Assembly: GCF_018728565.1 (NCBI RefSeq)
Contig: NZ_JACSOI010000003.1
Location: forward strand, 248,001-312,000
DNA length: 64,000 bases
Direction: 5' to 3'
Origin: Zobellia russellii
Lineage (GTDB): Bacteria; Bacteroidota; Bacteroidia; Flavobacteriales; Flavobacteriaceae
The stretch's first letter is position 1; every line of letters begins with the position of its first letter. This document shows, in pieces, positions 8,347 through 16,471 of this stretch. The translations under genes were made by a program, and so were the position numbers. The notes beneath the pieces were generated by a model that had not been told where the DNA came from, searched no databases, and worked only from the letters and a program-made list of their open reading frames with translations.

Positions 8347-10055
8347 TAACCGAGATTAAGTTCACTAAGAATGTTTTGAATTTTATCATCCAATTCTTTA
8401 GAGACCTTTTTGAAATCCTCAGCTTTTTCCAATTTTGTATTCGTACTAATATAAAACTTCACTTTAGGTTCGGTTCCGCTTGGTCTTGCCGCGATACGAG
8501 TACCGTCTTCGGTTTCATATATCAATACATTGGATTTTGGAATATCTATGGTTTTTTCTTCGCCGGTAAGTACATTTTTGGCTGTAGAAGTATTATAGTC
8601 TTCTATCCATTTTACTTTGGATCCAGCTACTGAAGAAACAGGATTCTCTTTAAAATCTTTCAGCATCTGTTTGATTTCTTCGGCACCGCTCATTCCCTTT
8701 TTGGTAATTGAGATAAGTTTTTCTTTATAGAAGCCATAATCAACATAACAGTCAATTAATTCCTTGTAGAAAGAACTACCGGTAGATTTGGCCTGAGCTG
8801 CAATTTCGCAGGCCAATAGGGTAGAGGTAACAGCATCTTTGTCACGAACAAAATCGCCCACCATATAACCAAAACTTTCTTCTCCGCCACCAACAAAGTT
8901 GGATTCCGGAAAGTCTTTTATCATCTTACCTATCCATTTAAAGCCGGTAAGAGCTGTTTTGAACTCAACGCCGTAAGCTTTTGCCATGGCTTCCATCATA
9001 GGGGTTGAAACTATTGTGGTTGCAATAAATTCATTGCCTTTAAAGCCTTTTTGCTTTTGTTGCTCCAAAAGAAATTTGGTCATCAGAATCATGGCTTGGT
9101 TGCCATTTACGATTTCCATTTCTCCATCTAGGTTACGAACGGCAATACCCAAACGGTCACTATCCGGGTCTGTACCAACTACCATGTCCGCACCGATCTC
9201 TTCTGCTTTTGCAACGGCCATAGAAAGGGCTTCGGATTCTTCTGGGTTTGGAGATTTTACCGTTGGAAAGTTTCCGTCAGGCTTGGCTTGCTCCTCAATG
9301 ATAGTAACATTCTTGTAATCGGCTCTTTTTAATACTTCTGGAATGGCCGTAATGGATGTACCATGAAGTGATGTAAAAACAATTTTAAAATCGTCTTTAC
9401 CGGCAGCGTTAAAATTTCCGTTAGCCACGGAAGCCTCTATAAACGCTTCGTCTACATCTTTATCTATTAATTCAATAAGGCTATCGTTGGCTTTAAAGTT
9501 GATGTCCTCAAAAGAAAGCGAATTAATTTCCGATATAATCTCACCATCCTGTGGAGGTACAATTTGCCCACCATCTGTCCAATACACTTTATAACCGTTG
9601 TATTCTGGCGGGTTATGGGAAGCGGTCAATACAATACCGGCATGGCATTCTAAATGCTTAACGGCAAAAGAAAGCTCAGGAGTGGTGCGGAGTTCCGAGA
9701 ATAGAAAAACTTTTATTCCGTTAGCGGACAATACTTCGGCCACAGTTCTTGCCAAGGTGTCACTATTATGGCGACAATCAAAAGCAATAACTACTTTTAT
9801 ATCTTCCTTCCCATAGGTTTTTATTAAGTAGTTGCTAAGACCTTGGGTGCTTTTTCCTAAGGTGTATTTATTTATTCTGTTGGTACCTACGCCCATAACA
9901 CCGCGCATACCACCTGTACCGAATTCCATATTTTTGTAAAAACGGTCCTTTAGTTCGTCTGTATCGTTATCTATTAGATGTTGAACTTCTTTCTTTACTT
10001 CTGGGTCAAAAAAATCGGTTAACCAGGTTTTGGCGGTATTTAGAATGGCATCCAT
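8346..10055 (-). CDS. Phosphohexomutase (phosphoglucomutase/phosphomannomutase family)
   Basis: Alpha-D-phosphohexomutase of 569 residues that interconverts hexose 1- and 6-phosphates. Visible are the active-site serine loop TASHNPPEYNGYK (Ser146), the metal-binding loop GTDPDSDRLG (about 295-304), the sugar-binding loop GGGEESFGY and the phosphate-binding loop RPSGTEPKV near the C-terminus. The length fits the PgcA-like branch used by Bacteroidota. It overlaps the start of the ABC exporter by one base, and a glycosyltransferase gene lies about 60 bases upstream. This suggests a local link to sugar-nucleotide or envelope glycan supply. Specificity for glucose or mannose cannot be decided here. 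Confidence 0.92.
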   Translation of the reverse strand: MDAILNTAKTWLTDFFDPEVKKEVQHLIDNDTDELKDRFYKNMEFGTGGMRGVMGVGTNRINKYTLGKSTQGLSNYLIKTYGKEDIKVVIAFDCRHNSDTLARTVAEVLSANGIKVFLFSELRTTPELSFAVKHLECHAGIVLTASHNPPEYNGYKVYWTDGGQIVPPQDGEIISEINSLSFEDINFKANDSLIELIDKDVDEAFIEASVANGNFNAAGKDDFKIVFTSLHGTSITAIPEVLKRADYKNVTIIEEQAKPDGNFPTVKSPNPEESEALSMAVAKAEEIGADMVVGTDPDSDRLGIAVRNLDGEMEIVNGNQAMILMTKFLLEQQKQKGFKGNEFIATTIVSTPMMEAMAKAYGVEFKTALTGFKWIGKMIKDFPESNFVGGGEESFGYMVGDFVRDKDAVTSTLLACEIAAQAKSTGSSFYKELIDCYVDYGFYKEKLISITKKGMSGAEEIKQMLKDFKENPVSSVAGSKVKWIEDYNTSTAKNVLTGEEKTIDIPKSNVLIYETEDGTRIAARPSGTEPKVKFYISTNTKLEKAEDFKKVSKELDDKIQNILSELNLG

Positions 10056-10118
10056 AATAGTGTCTGTATTATATGTGTTTATTAGCGCTTAAAATTACGA
10101 AGAATATTGCTTTGCTTT

Positions 10119-11069
10119 TTACTTAGGATTAATTTCTTCGGATATAGTATATCGTGTCTCGTTTTTTCGTGATCTTATTAAAATTTCGCCTAAAAATCCG
10201 GCTAAAAATAATTGCGTGCCAATTATCATTGCGGTAAGCGCAATGAAAAATTGAGGGCGATCGGTAATTAACCGTCCGTAGGGATTGATGAAAAGTTTAT
10301 CAATACCTAGATAAATGGCAAAACCAAACCCTATTATGAACATAAGAACACCCAATGCGCCAAACAGATGCATAGGCTGGCGGCCAAACTTAGATACGAA
10401 CCAAATGGTGAGCAGGTCTAGAAATCCGTTTATAAAGCGTTCCATACCAAACTTGGTCTTACCATATTTACGGGCTTGGTGTTTCACTACTTTTTCGCCT
10501 ATATTGCTATAACCGGCATTTTTGGCCAAAACGGGAATATAACGATGCATTTCCCCTGAAACTTCAATGCTTTTAATAACTTTCTTATTAAAGGCCTTTA
10601 ATCCGCAGTTAAAGTCGTGCAATTTAACCCCGGAAGTCTGTCTGGCGGCCCAATTGAATAATTTGGAAGGCATGTTTTTGAAAAGAACGGAATCAAAACG
10701 TTTTTTCTTCCAGCCAGAAACCAAATCAAAATTATCTTCCTTTATCAACCGGTACAGTTCAGGTATTTCCTCGGGGTCATCCTGTAAGTCTGCATCCATA
10801 GTAAGGACCACATTGCCCTGCGCAGCTTTAAAACCGGCATGTAAGGCTTGTGATTTTCCAAAGTTCTTTTTGAACCGTAGCCCTTTTACATTGGGGTTGG
10901 ATTGGGATAGTTCTGTAATAATTCTCCAGGAATTATCAGTGCTACCGTCATCTATAAAGAGAATTTCGTAAACGAAATTGTTGGATTGCATGACGCTTAT
11001 AATCCAATCATGAAGTTCTTTTAAAGATTCTTCTTCGTTAAGTAAGGGTATAATTATGGATAGATCCAT
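10119..11069 (-). CDS. GT2 family glycosyltransferase with C-terminal membrane helices (DPM1/GtrB-like)
   Basis: Protein of 316 residues with a GT-A fold domain: LSIIIPLLNEEESL at the start, DDGSTDNSW (about 40-48) and the metal-binding DADLQDDPEE (about 92-101). Two hydrophobic helices near 232-255 and 275-297 complete the typical layout of polyprenyl-phosphate glycosyltransferases such as GtrB, ArnC and DPM1. Such enzymes load a sugar onto a lipid carrier at the cytoplasmic face of the inner membrane. A -7 box TATTTTTG lies 23 bases upstream. The sugar donor is not predictable. Confidence 0.88.
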   Translation of the reverse strand: MDLSIIIPLLNEEESLKELHDWIISVMQSNNFVYEILFIDDGSTDNSWRIITELSQSNPNVKGLRFKKNFGKSQALHAGFKAAQGNVVLTMDADLQDDPEEIPELYRLIKEDNFDLVSGWKKKRFDSVLFKNMPSKLFNWAARQTSGVKLHDFNCGLKAFNKKVIKSIEVSGEMHRYIPVLAKNAGYSNIGEKVVKHQARKYGKTKFGMERFINGFLDLLTIWFVSKFGRQPMHLFGALGVLMFIIGFGFAIYLGIDKLFINPYGRLITDRPQFFIALTAMIIGTQLFLAGFLGEILIRSRKNETRYTISEEINPK

Positions 11070-11091
11070 GCAAAGTTTCTATATATCTGAC

Positions 11092-11099
11092 CAAAAATA
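11092..11099 (-). promoter_or_regulatory. -7 element TATTTTTG of the GT2 gene
   Basis: Exact TAnnTTTG match on the minus strand, 23 bases before the ATG at 11069. The -33 element is not clear. Confidence 0.5.
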
Positions 11100-11170
11100 C
11101 AATTTTGATATTGAAGTCATTTAAACTTTTCAGCTATAAAGCTGCTTTCTTTTTGGTTGTGTAAGGTAGG

Positions 11171-11220
11171 TTTTAATTATCAACGCCCTGAATGTTTGTT
11201 CAGGGCGTTGATAATTAAAG
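11171..11220. repeat. Very long perfect hairpin between minus-strand genes
   Basis: Arms 11173-11192 and 11199-11218 are perfectly complementary over 20 bp, extendable by one A-T pair and one G-T pair, around the six-base loop TGTTTG. It lies after the DUF4199 gene and before the GT2 promoter. Neither strand has a U-rich tail after the stem, so it is not a textbook intrinsic terminator. It probably still ends or protects the DUF4199 transcript. Confidence 0.7.
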
Positions 11221-11267
11221 AATTACATTCTTTTGAAAAGAAAAAGAGTTTCTATTTAAAAAGGGGC

Positions 11268-11789
11268 TTAATAAGCTGGTTTGTCTTTTTTTAGGACGAG
11301 TCCGGTAATAAGACCTACTATAAGGCCAATAACAATGTTTATGATAAGAATAAGCGGGTAGGACATCCATGCAAACGATTTTTGCATTTCTATGCCTTGG
11401 TCAATTTGTTCCTCGGTTAGTTTAGGGTTGTTGGCAAGAGCTTGTTGTTTTCCTAACTCGTACATGTTATCCATATATTCTGGTTCTACGTAGTTAGAAA
11501 ATACATAAAAATATAGTATGCCCAAGATACCTGCTATTAAGGCCACTCCTGCACCAACTTTTAAAGCTTCCGAAATGGTTAGGTAATTTAAATTGGCTTT
11601 TTTAAACTGGTAGATGCCTAATATGATACCTGCTACCAAAATTAATGTTTGTGTTCCCTGTACGGCAAGCCCACGTTCATAATGCATGTCCATAGTGTAG
11701 AGCATGATTCCAAAGGTTACGCCCACTACACCAACTATTAAGCCGTAATTAAGTGAAAACTTTCCGGTTTTAGCTTGACTATCTTCCAT
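11268..11789 (-). CDS. DUF4199 family membrane protein
   Basis: Protein of 173 residues with four predicted membrane helices (about 13-32, 42-60, 77-97 and 137-162). Between helices 3 and 4 is a soluble loop with MYELGKQQALANNPKLTEEQIDQGIE. The pattern and length match the DUF4199 family, common in Bacteroidota and often next to GT2 glycosyltransferases, as here. It has its own -7 box (TAACTTTG, 11812-11819), and the large hairpin at 11171-11220 follows it. Biochemical function unknown. Confidence 0.8.
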   Translation of the reverse strand: MEDSQAKTGKFSLNYGLIVGVVGVTFGIMLYTMDMHYERGLAVQGTQTLILVAGIILGIYQFKKANLNYLTISEALKVGAGVALIAGILGILYFYVFSNYVEPEYMDNMYELGKQQALANNPKLTEEQIDQGIEMQKSFAWMSYPLILIINIVIGLIVGLITGLVLKKDKPAY

Positions 11790-11811
11790 TTTTATTGTTT
11801 TTGGTTGTTGT

Positions 11812-11819
11812 CAAAGTTA
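11812..11819 (-). promoter_or_regulatory. -7 element TAACTTTG of the DUF4199 gene
   Basis: Exact TAnnTTTG match on the minus strand, 23 bases before the ATG at 11789. No good -33 element is visible. Confidence 0.5.
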
Positions 11820-11883
11820 GTGCTTGTTTTTATTACTTTGTTACAGCTAAAATATATTTTTTTGTTTCTTTTGGTTATTTAGA

Positions 11884-11913
11884 TTGTGGGTTCAAGAAAA
11901 TTAATTAAATTTG
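11884..11913 (+). promoter_or_regulatory. rpmE2 promoter TTG-N19-TAAATTTG
   Basis: TTG at 11884-11886, a 19-base spacer and TAAATTTG at 11906-11913 form a full-consensus Bacteroidota promoter. The predicted start near 11920 leaves a leader of about 45 bases that contains a short ORF. Confidence 0.85.
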
Positions 11914-11923
11914 CAGCCTTAAA

Positions 11924-11965
11924 ATGAGTGCCTGTCGGAATGGGTGCGTAAAATTTTATTTATAA
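11924..11965 (+). CDS. Leader ORF of 13 codons overlapping the rpmE2 start
   Basis: ATG at 11924 reads [13 protein letters not shown] and stops at TAA 11963-11965. The last A is also the first base of the rpmE2 ATG (TAATG), a typical translational-coupling arrangement. The peptide holds two cysteines spaced CRNGC. It starts about 4-5 bases after the predicted transcript start, so it would be near-leaderless. Whether it is translated cannot be seen. Chance occurrence is possible for such a short ORF. Confidence 0.35.
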   Translation: MSACRNGCVKFYL

Positions 11966-12252
11966 TGAAAAAAGATATACATCCAGAAAATTATAGATTA
12001 GTCGCTTTTAAAGACATGTCTAATGACGAAGTTTTTTTGACTAAATCTACAGCAGTTACCAAAGAAACTATAGAAGTTGATGGTGTTGAATACCCAGTGG
12101 TAAAATTAGAAATTTCAAGAACGTCTCATCCATTCTATACTGGTAAAGCTAAACTTTTGGATACTGCCGGACGTATTGACAAGTTCAAAAGCAAATACGA
12201 TAAGTTCAAGAAGAAACCTGCAGCAGCAAAAGCTGATAAAGAAGAAAAATAG
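11965..12252 (+). CDS. rpmE2: 50S ribosomal protein L31, type B
   Basis: Ribosomal protein of 95 residues, starting [18 protein letters not shown]. The ATG at 11965 is chosen because it begins the conserved L31 sequence; a GTG at 11944 would add seven unrelated residues. The four zinc-binding cysteines of type A L31 are absent, which defines the zinc-independent type B. The C-terminal tail is Lys/Ala rich ([13 protein letters not shown]). The gene has its own strong promoter and an intrinsic terminator at 12274-12304, so it is monocistronic. The alternative glmU gene follows, an arrangement I recall as common in Flavobacteriia. Confidence 0.95.
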   Translation: MKKDIHPENYRLVAFKDMSNDEVFLTKSTAVTKETIEVDGVEYPVVKLEISRTSHPFYTGKAKLLDTAGRIDKFKSKYDKFKKKPAAAKADKEEK

Positions 12253-12273
12253 ATTCTTGTTCAAAATATATAG

Positions 12274-12304
12274 AAAGCCTCCACAATTGTCGGAGGCTTT
12301 TTTA
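12274..12304 (+). terminator. Intrinsic terminator after rpmE2
   Basis: Nine-base arms AAAGCCTCC (12274-12282) and GGAGGCTTT (12292-12300) enclose a nine-base loop and run into a T tract. Confidence 0.9.
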
Positions 12305-12345
12305 GTTTATAACCTTGCCTTTGCAAATTAAAAAATCAGATTACC

Positions 12346-12353
12346 TATTTTTG
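12346..12353 (+). promoter_or_regulatory. -7 element TATTTTTG of the glmU-like gene
   Basis: Exact TAnnTTTG match 17 bases before the ATG at 12370. A TTG lies 22 bases upstream of it (12321-12323), a slightly long spacer. Confidence 0.55.
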
Positions 12354-12369
12354 CCAAAAATAACCAACC

Positions 12370-13545
12370 ATGAACTATATTCTTTTTGACGGTACGGTAA
12401 GAGAAAATCTTTTGCCTTTTACTTTCACAAGACCTGTTGCGGATATCCGAGTAGGGATAATGACCATACGTGAAAAATGGGAAAAGTATTTAGGCAATAC
12501 TACCACAACTATTACGGAGGAATACCTTTCTGAAAAGTTTCCCATGGTAGAAATGGAAGAAAATGTACTCATTAATGCTTCTTTTTTGCCCAACCAAAAG
12601 TTAGTGGACCTTGTTCAGGATTTAGGGGAGAACGAAGCTATTTTTCAGGGCGATGAAGTTATCGCCTTTTTCACGAACGAAAGTCAAGAAGAAGTAGATT
12701 TTACATCATACAAGCATATAGAGTTTGATGAAGATGTGATTAGGATAGAACATACGTGGGATATTTTTTCCAAAAACGGCGAAGCTATTCAGGCAGATTT
12801 TGATTTCCTTACCGAAGGAAGAAAAAGTGCTCCTATTCCCAAGAGCAATACTTTAATTCATCCAGAGCGCATTTTTATGGAAGAAGGTGCGCAGGTTGAA
12901 CATAGTATCCTAAATGCAACCGATGGGCCTATTTACCTAGGGAAGAATTCTGAGGTGTGGGAAGGAAACCTTATTCGCGGAGCTTTTGCTTTATGTGAGA
13001 ATGCCGTGGTTAAAATGGGGGCCAAGATTTACGGAGCTACTACCATTGGTCCATACGGAAAGGTGTGTGGTGAAATAAGCAACTCCGTTATTTTTGGGTA
13101 CTCTAGTAAGGGGCATGAAGGTTACTTGGGTAATGCTGTTTTGGGCGAGTGGTGTAATATAGGTGCAGATTCCAACAATTCCAATCTTAAGAACAATTAC
13201 GCTAAAGTACGTTTGTGGAATTATGCTTCCGAAAGTTTTGAGCAGACAGGTTTGCAATTTTGCGGACTTATGATGGGAGACCACAGTAAGACAGCTATAA
13301 ACACTATGTTCAATACAGGTACGGTAATAGGGGTGAATTGTAATATTTATGTACCTGGTTTTCCACGTAATTTTGTCCCTAGTTTCAGTTGGGGAGGAGC
13401 ATCTGGTTTTTCAACGTATAGCACCTCAAAAGCTTTTGATGCGGCCAAAGTAATGATGGCCAGGAGAAATGTTGAGTTCAATGATGTAGAAGCCCGTATT
13501 TTGGAGCACGTATTTGAGCTTACTAAAAAGTGGCGTAATTATTAA
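12370..13545 (+). CDS. Bacteroidota-type GlmU-like sugar nucleotidyltransferase with left-handed beta-helix
   Basis: Protein of 391 residues opening with NYILFDGTVRENLLPFTFTR, then a nucleotidyltransferase-like N-terminal half. The C-terminal half (about 180-345) consists of hexapeptide repeats (for example GPIYLGKNSEVWEG, GAKIYGATTIGPYGKV), indicating an acyltransferase-type beta-helix. This matches the alternative GlmU family that replaces standard GlmU in many Bacteroidota and supplies UDP-N-acetylglucosamine for peptidoglycan and lipopolysaccharide. The canonical GlmU pyrophosphorylase signature is not visible, so the dual activity is inferred from family knowledge. It has its own promoter and is monocistronic. 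Confidence 0.82.
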   Translation: MNYILFDGTVRENLLPFTFTRPVADIRVGIMTIREKWEKYLGNTTTTITEEYLSEKFPMVEMEENVLINASFLPNQKLVDLVQDLGENEAIFQGDEVIAFFTNESQEEVDFTSYKHIEFDEDVIRIEHTWDIFSKNGEAIQADFDFLTEGRKSAPIPKSNTLIHPERIFMEEGAQVEHSILNATDGPIYLGKNSEVWEGNLIRGAFALCENAVVKMGAKIYGATTIGPYGKVCGEISNSVIFGYSSKGHEGYLGNAVLGEWCNIGADSNNSNLKNNYAKVRLWNYASESFEQTGLQFCGLMMGDHSKTAINTMFNTGTVIGVNCNIYVPGFPRNFVPSFSWGGASGFSTYSTSKAFDAAKVMMARRNVEFNDVEARILEHVFELTKKWRNY

Positions 13546-13704
13546 GCATTGGCGTATAAGGTATAGCGTATATCTTACTTTTTACTTGAATTTCTGATTT
13601 TTTAAAATTGATTTAAAACTTGGGTGAAAAGTCTCTGGCATTATATTCTTTGGCACTGATAAATTCAAACGCTTCAAGTTTGTAATGGGCTGGTAACAAG
13701 TTCG

Positions 13705-13712
13705 TATATTTG
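13705..13712 (+). promoter_or_regulatory. mtaB promoter, -7 element TATATTTG
   Basis: Exact TAnnTTTG match. A TTG lies 22 bases upstream (13680-13682). The predicted start near 13719 leaves about 50 bases before the chosen ATG at 13769. Confidence 0.6.
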
Positions 13713-13768
13713 CATTCTCTAAAAAGTTATAGCATCAATTGAATACGAAAGCGGAAAGAGATAAGAGT

Positions 13769-15100
13769 ATGAAAAAGAAAGTTGCCTTCTATACATTGGG
13801 CTGTAAACTCAACTTTTCTGAGACTTCTACAATTGCAAGAGGATTTCAGGAAGATGGTTTTGATCGCGTAGATTTTTCCGAACATGCAGATATGTATGTC
13901 ATAAATACATGCTCCGTAACGGAAAATGCGGATAAAAGATTTAAGACCATAGTAAAGCAGGCTCAGAAGATTAACCCGGAAGCATTTGTTGCCGCTATAG
14001 GTTGTTATGCGCAATTAAAACCAGAAGAACTAGCTGCTGTTGACGGTGTTGATTTGGTTCTAGGGGCCACAGAAAAATTCAAGATTACAGACTATATCAA
14101 TGATCTTACCAAAAACGATTTTGGCGAGGTGCACTCCTGTGAAATAGAAGATGCGGATTTCTATGTGGGCAGTTATGCCATTGGAGACCGTACCCGTGCT
14201 TTTCTGAAGGTTCAAGACGGATGTGATTATAAATGTACGTATTGCACCATACCTCTGGCCAGAGGTATTTCCCGGAGTGATACGTTGCAGAATGTTTTGG
14301 ATAACGCTGCAGAAATATCTGCAAAGGGTATTAAGGAAATTGTCCTCACTGGTGTAAATATCGGAGATTATGGAAAAGGGGAGTTCGGTAATAAAAAGCA
14401 TGAACATACTTTTCTGGATTTGGTAAAGGCTTTGGATAAGGTAGAGGGTATTCACCGTTTACGCATATCTTCAATAGAGCCTAATTTGTTAAGGAATGAA
14501 ACGATTGATTTTGTGTCTAAGAGCAATTCGTTTGTGCCTCATTTTCATATTCCGTTGCAGAGTGGTAGCGATGCAATTTTAAAGTTGATGCGTAGGCGCT
14601 ATATGAGCGATTTGTATGTAGACCGTGTTAAGAAAATAAAGGAAACCATGCCGAATGCCTGTATAGGTGTGGATGTTATTGTTGGTTTTCCGGGTGAGAC
14701 GGATGAACATTTCTTGGAAACTTATCATTTTTTAAATGAATTGGATATATCTTACCTACACGTGTTTACGTATTCGGAACGTGACAATACTACGGCAGCG
14801 GATATGGGAGGAGTGGTTCCTAAACAGGTCAGAAATAAGCGGAGTAAGATGCTGAGAGGGCTATCCGTAAAGAAGAGAAGAGCTTTTTATGAAGGTCAAT
14901 TGGGTAAAACGCACCAAGTGCTTTTTGAGGGGGAGAACAAAGAAGGGTATATTCATGGTTTTACCAGTAACTATGTTAAAGTAAAATCACCTTGGAACCC
15001 TGAGCTGGTAAATACCTTGCATAATGTTCAGTTAAAGGAGGTTGATGAGGATGGTTTGGTGCGCTTTGAATTTGAAAAAAGCGCCGTTACCACAAACTAG
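13769..15100 (+). CDS. mtaB: tRNA t6A37 methylthiotransferase MtaB
   Basis: Radical-SAM methylthiotransferase converting t6A37 to ms2t6A37 in tRNAs. The start at ATG 13769 (MKKKVAFYTLGCKLN) is preferred over a TTG 30 bases upstream that adds unconserved residues. The N-terminal UPF0004 domain has the three auxiliary-cluster cysteines in TLGCKLNFSE, INTCSVTENA and AIGCYAQ. The radical-SAM cluster motif is CDYKCTYC, followed by a C-terminal TRAM-like region. The TLGCKLN opening separates MtaB from MiaB and RimO. The 443-residue length is normal. The hairpin at 15107-15130 follows. Confidence 0.93.
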   Translation: MKKKVAFYTLGCKLNFSETSTIARGFQEDGFDRVDFSEHADMYVINTCSVTENADKRFKTIVKQAQKINPEAFVAAIGCYAQLKPEELAAVDGVDLVLGATEKFKITDYINDLTKNDFGEVHSCEIEDADFYVGSYAIGDRTRAFLKVQDGCDYKCTYCTIPLARGISRSDTLQNVLDNAAEISAKGIKEIVLTGVNIGDYGKGEFGNKKHEHTFLDLVKALDKVEGIHRLRISSIEPNLLRNETIDFVSKSNSFVPHFHIPLQSGSDAILKLMRRRYMSDLYVDRVKKIKETMPNACIGVDVIVGFPGETDEHFLETYHFLNELDISYLHVFTYSERDNTTAADMGGVVPKQVRNKRSKMLRGLSVKKRRAFYEGQLGKTHQVLFEGENKEGYIHGFTSNYVKVKSPWNPELVNTLHNVQLKEVDEDGLVRFEFEKSAVTTN

Positions 15101-15106
15101 GACAAA

Positions 15107-15130
15107 AAAAATCCCGCTGTTTGCGGGATT
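15107..15130 (-). terminator. Terminator of the 15158-15451 gene, shared with mtaB
   Basis: Arms AATCCCGC (15110-15117) and GCGGGATT (15123-15130) with a five-base loop. On the minus strand the stem runs into eight T residues, making a good terminator for the minus-strand gene. On the plus strand it is only a hairpin. Confidence 0.8.
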
Positions 15131-15157
15131 CATCTTCAAAAAAACTCTGAAATACTG

Positions 15158-15451
15158 TTAGATTCTGATACCTACGGGCAACATTTCTTTGTATTGTCTG
15201 TTTTTGCGTAAAAAACCGGCAATTTGTGGACTCGTAGGAACTACTCTAAGATTTTGCTCCTGAATGTGGTGAAGAACGGATTTGATAAAATCTTCTTTGA
15301 AACCATCTTTGGTGATTTCTTCAGGCACTACTAATTTTGTTAGAAATACTTTGCGTTCTTGCGAAGAATACTCGATCTTGGCTAAAGTGCCTTCAACCGT
15401 GGTTTCAAATTGACGCAAGAAACTGTTGTCAATAATTTCTACTTCATTCAT
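15158..15451 (-). CDS. Small GNAT-like protein (NATD1/YidJ-type N-acetyltransferase family)
   Basis: Protein of 97 residues. It aligns by pattern with the short one-domain GNAT proteins such as NATD1: a central strand pair (GTLAKIEYSSQERKVFLTKLVVPEE), a helix with DFIKSVLHHIQEQNLRVVPTSPQIAGFLR, and a C-terminal NRQYKEML. Members bind acetyl-CoA in a reduced GNAT fold. The usual Gly-rich loop is weak here (ITKDGFKEDF), so catalysis is uncertain. It has its own terminator. Substrate unknown. Confidence 0.6.
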   Translation of the reverse strand: MNEVEIIDNSFLRQFETTVEGTLAKIEYSSQERKVFLTKLVVPEEITKDGFKEDFIKSVLHHIQEQNLRVVPTSPQIAGFLRKNRQYKEMLPVGIRI

Positions 15452-15620
15452 ATAGTTTGATTTTAGATGATGGCAAGAGGTAAGAAAATCACGGTGTTCT
15501 CAAATCGTAATTTTATATACTTTTGCTCAAATTTGTATAAACTATGGAAATCCCCCAAAGTCGATGACAAAAGTAGTGAAAATAATGTTAATTTCCTAAC
15601 AATTCCTATGCTTTGTCATA

Positions 15621-16283
15621 ATGAGAGATTCTAAGATTCACATATATTTTATGCCAGGAATGGCAGCAAATCCTTCCATCTTTAGATATATTATCCTACC
15701 TGAGGACAAATTTGTGCAACATCTCTTAGAATGGTTTGTGCCGGATAAAAATATGTCTTTGGAGGCGTACGCAAAAAAAATGAACGAGAATATTCATCAT
15801 GAAAATGCTGTTTTGATCGGTGTTTCTTTTGGTGGGATGTTGATTCAGGAAATGGCAAGGTTTAAATCGTTCAGGAAAGTCATAATCGTATCTAGCGTAA
15901 AAGACAGTTCTGAATTGCCCGGGCGCATGATATTTGCTAAATACACTCATGTGCATAGGTTGTTGCCTACAGGGCTGGTCAATAATATGGAGCTTTTGGC
16001 CAAGTATGCTTTTGGAGAAACCGTGAACAAGCGTTTGGCACTTTACGAGGAATATCTGTCCATTAGGGATAAGTATTATATAGATTGGTCTATTGACCAA
16101 ATTGTAAATTGGAAACCTATAAAGGCAATTCCCGGACTTGTGCATATTCATGGAGAGAAAGATGCGGTCTTTCCTATTGGTAAAATTAAAGAGTGCATAA
16201 CTGTTAAAAATGGCACTCACACTATGATAATACACAGGGCTAGATGGTTTAACGAACACCTCCCCACAATTATTTTGCAATAA
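15621..16283 (+). CDS. Alpha/beta hydrolase family protein
   Basis: Protein of 220 residues without a signal peptide. It starts HIYFMPGMAANPSIF, with the nucleophile elbow GVSFGG (about residues 69-74), and a late HIHGEKDAVFPIG followed by KNGTHTMI supplies the acid and histidine. This is a standard alpha/beta hydrolase layout, close to small uncharacterised cytosolic esterase-like proteins. A TACTTTTG -7 box at 15518-15525 would give a leader of about 90 bases. Substrate unknown. Confidence 0.7.
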   Translation: MRDSKIHIYFMPGMAANPSIFRYIILPEDKFVQHLLEWFVPDKNMSLEAYAKKMNENIHHENAVLIGVSFGGMLIQEMARFKSFRKVIIVSSVKDSSELPGRMIFAKYTHVHRLLPTGLVNNMELLAKYAFGETVNKRLALYEEYLSIRDKYYIDWSIDQIVNWKPIKAIPGLVHIHGEKDAVFPIGKIKECITVKNGTHTMIIHRARWFNEHLPTIILQ

Positions 16284-16440
16284 ATGAGTTGTAATACTAA
16301 GCTCTTTTTTTACCTTTTTTTGTATTCACTGTATGCTTTGTGACCTTCTTTTTAATTATCGATTAATAATCGGATTTAAGAATTATAGTTAAAGCTCAAT
16401 ATGAGTGCATTTGGTTTAGAAAAATTCAAAAAGAGTTTAC

Positions 16441-16448
16441 TAACTTTG
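16441..16448 (+). promoter_or_regulatory. -7 element TAACTTTG of the lytic transglycosylase gene
   Basis: Exact TAnnTTTG match 23 bases before the ATG at 16472. The -33 element is weak. Confidence 0.5.
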
Positions 16449-16471
16449 AATAAACCGTACAATACCAAAAA

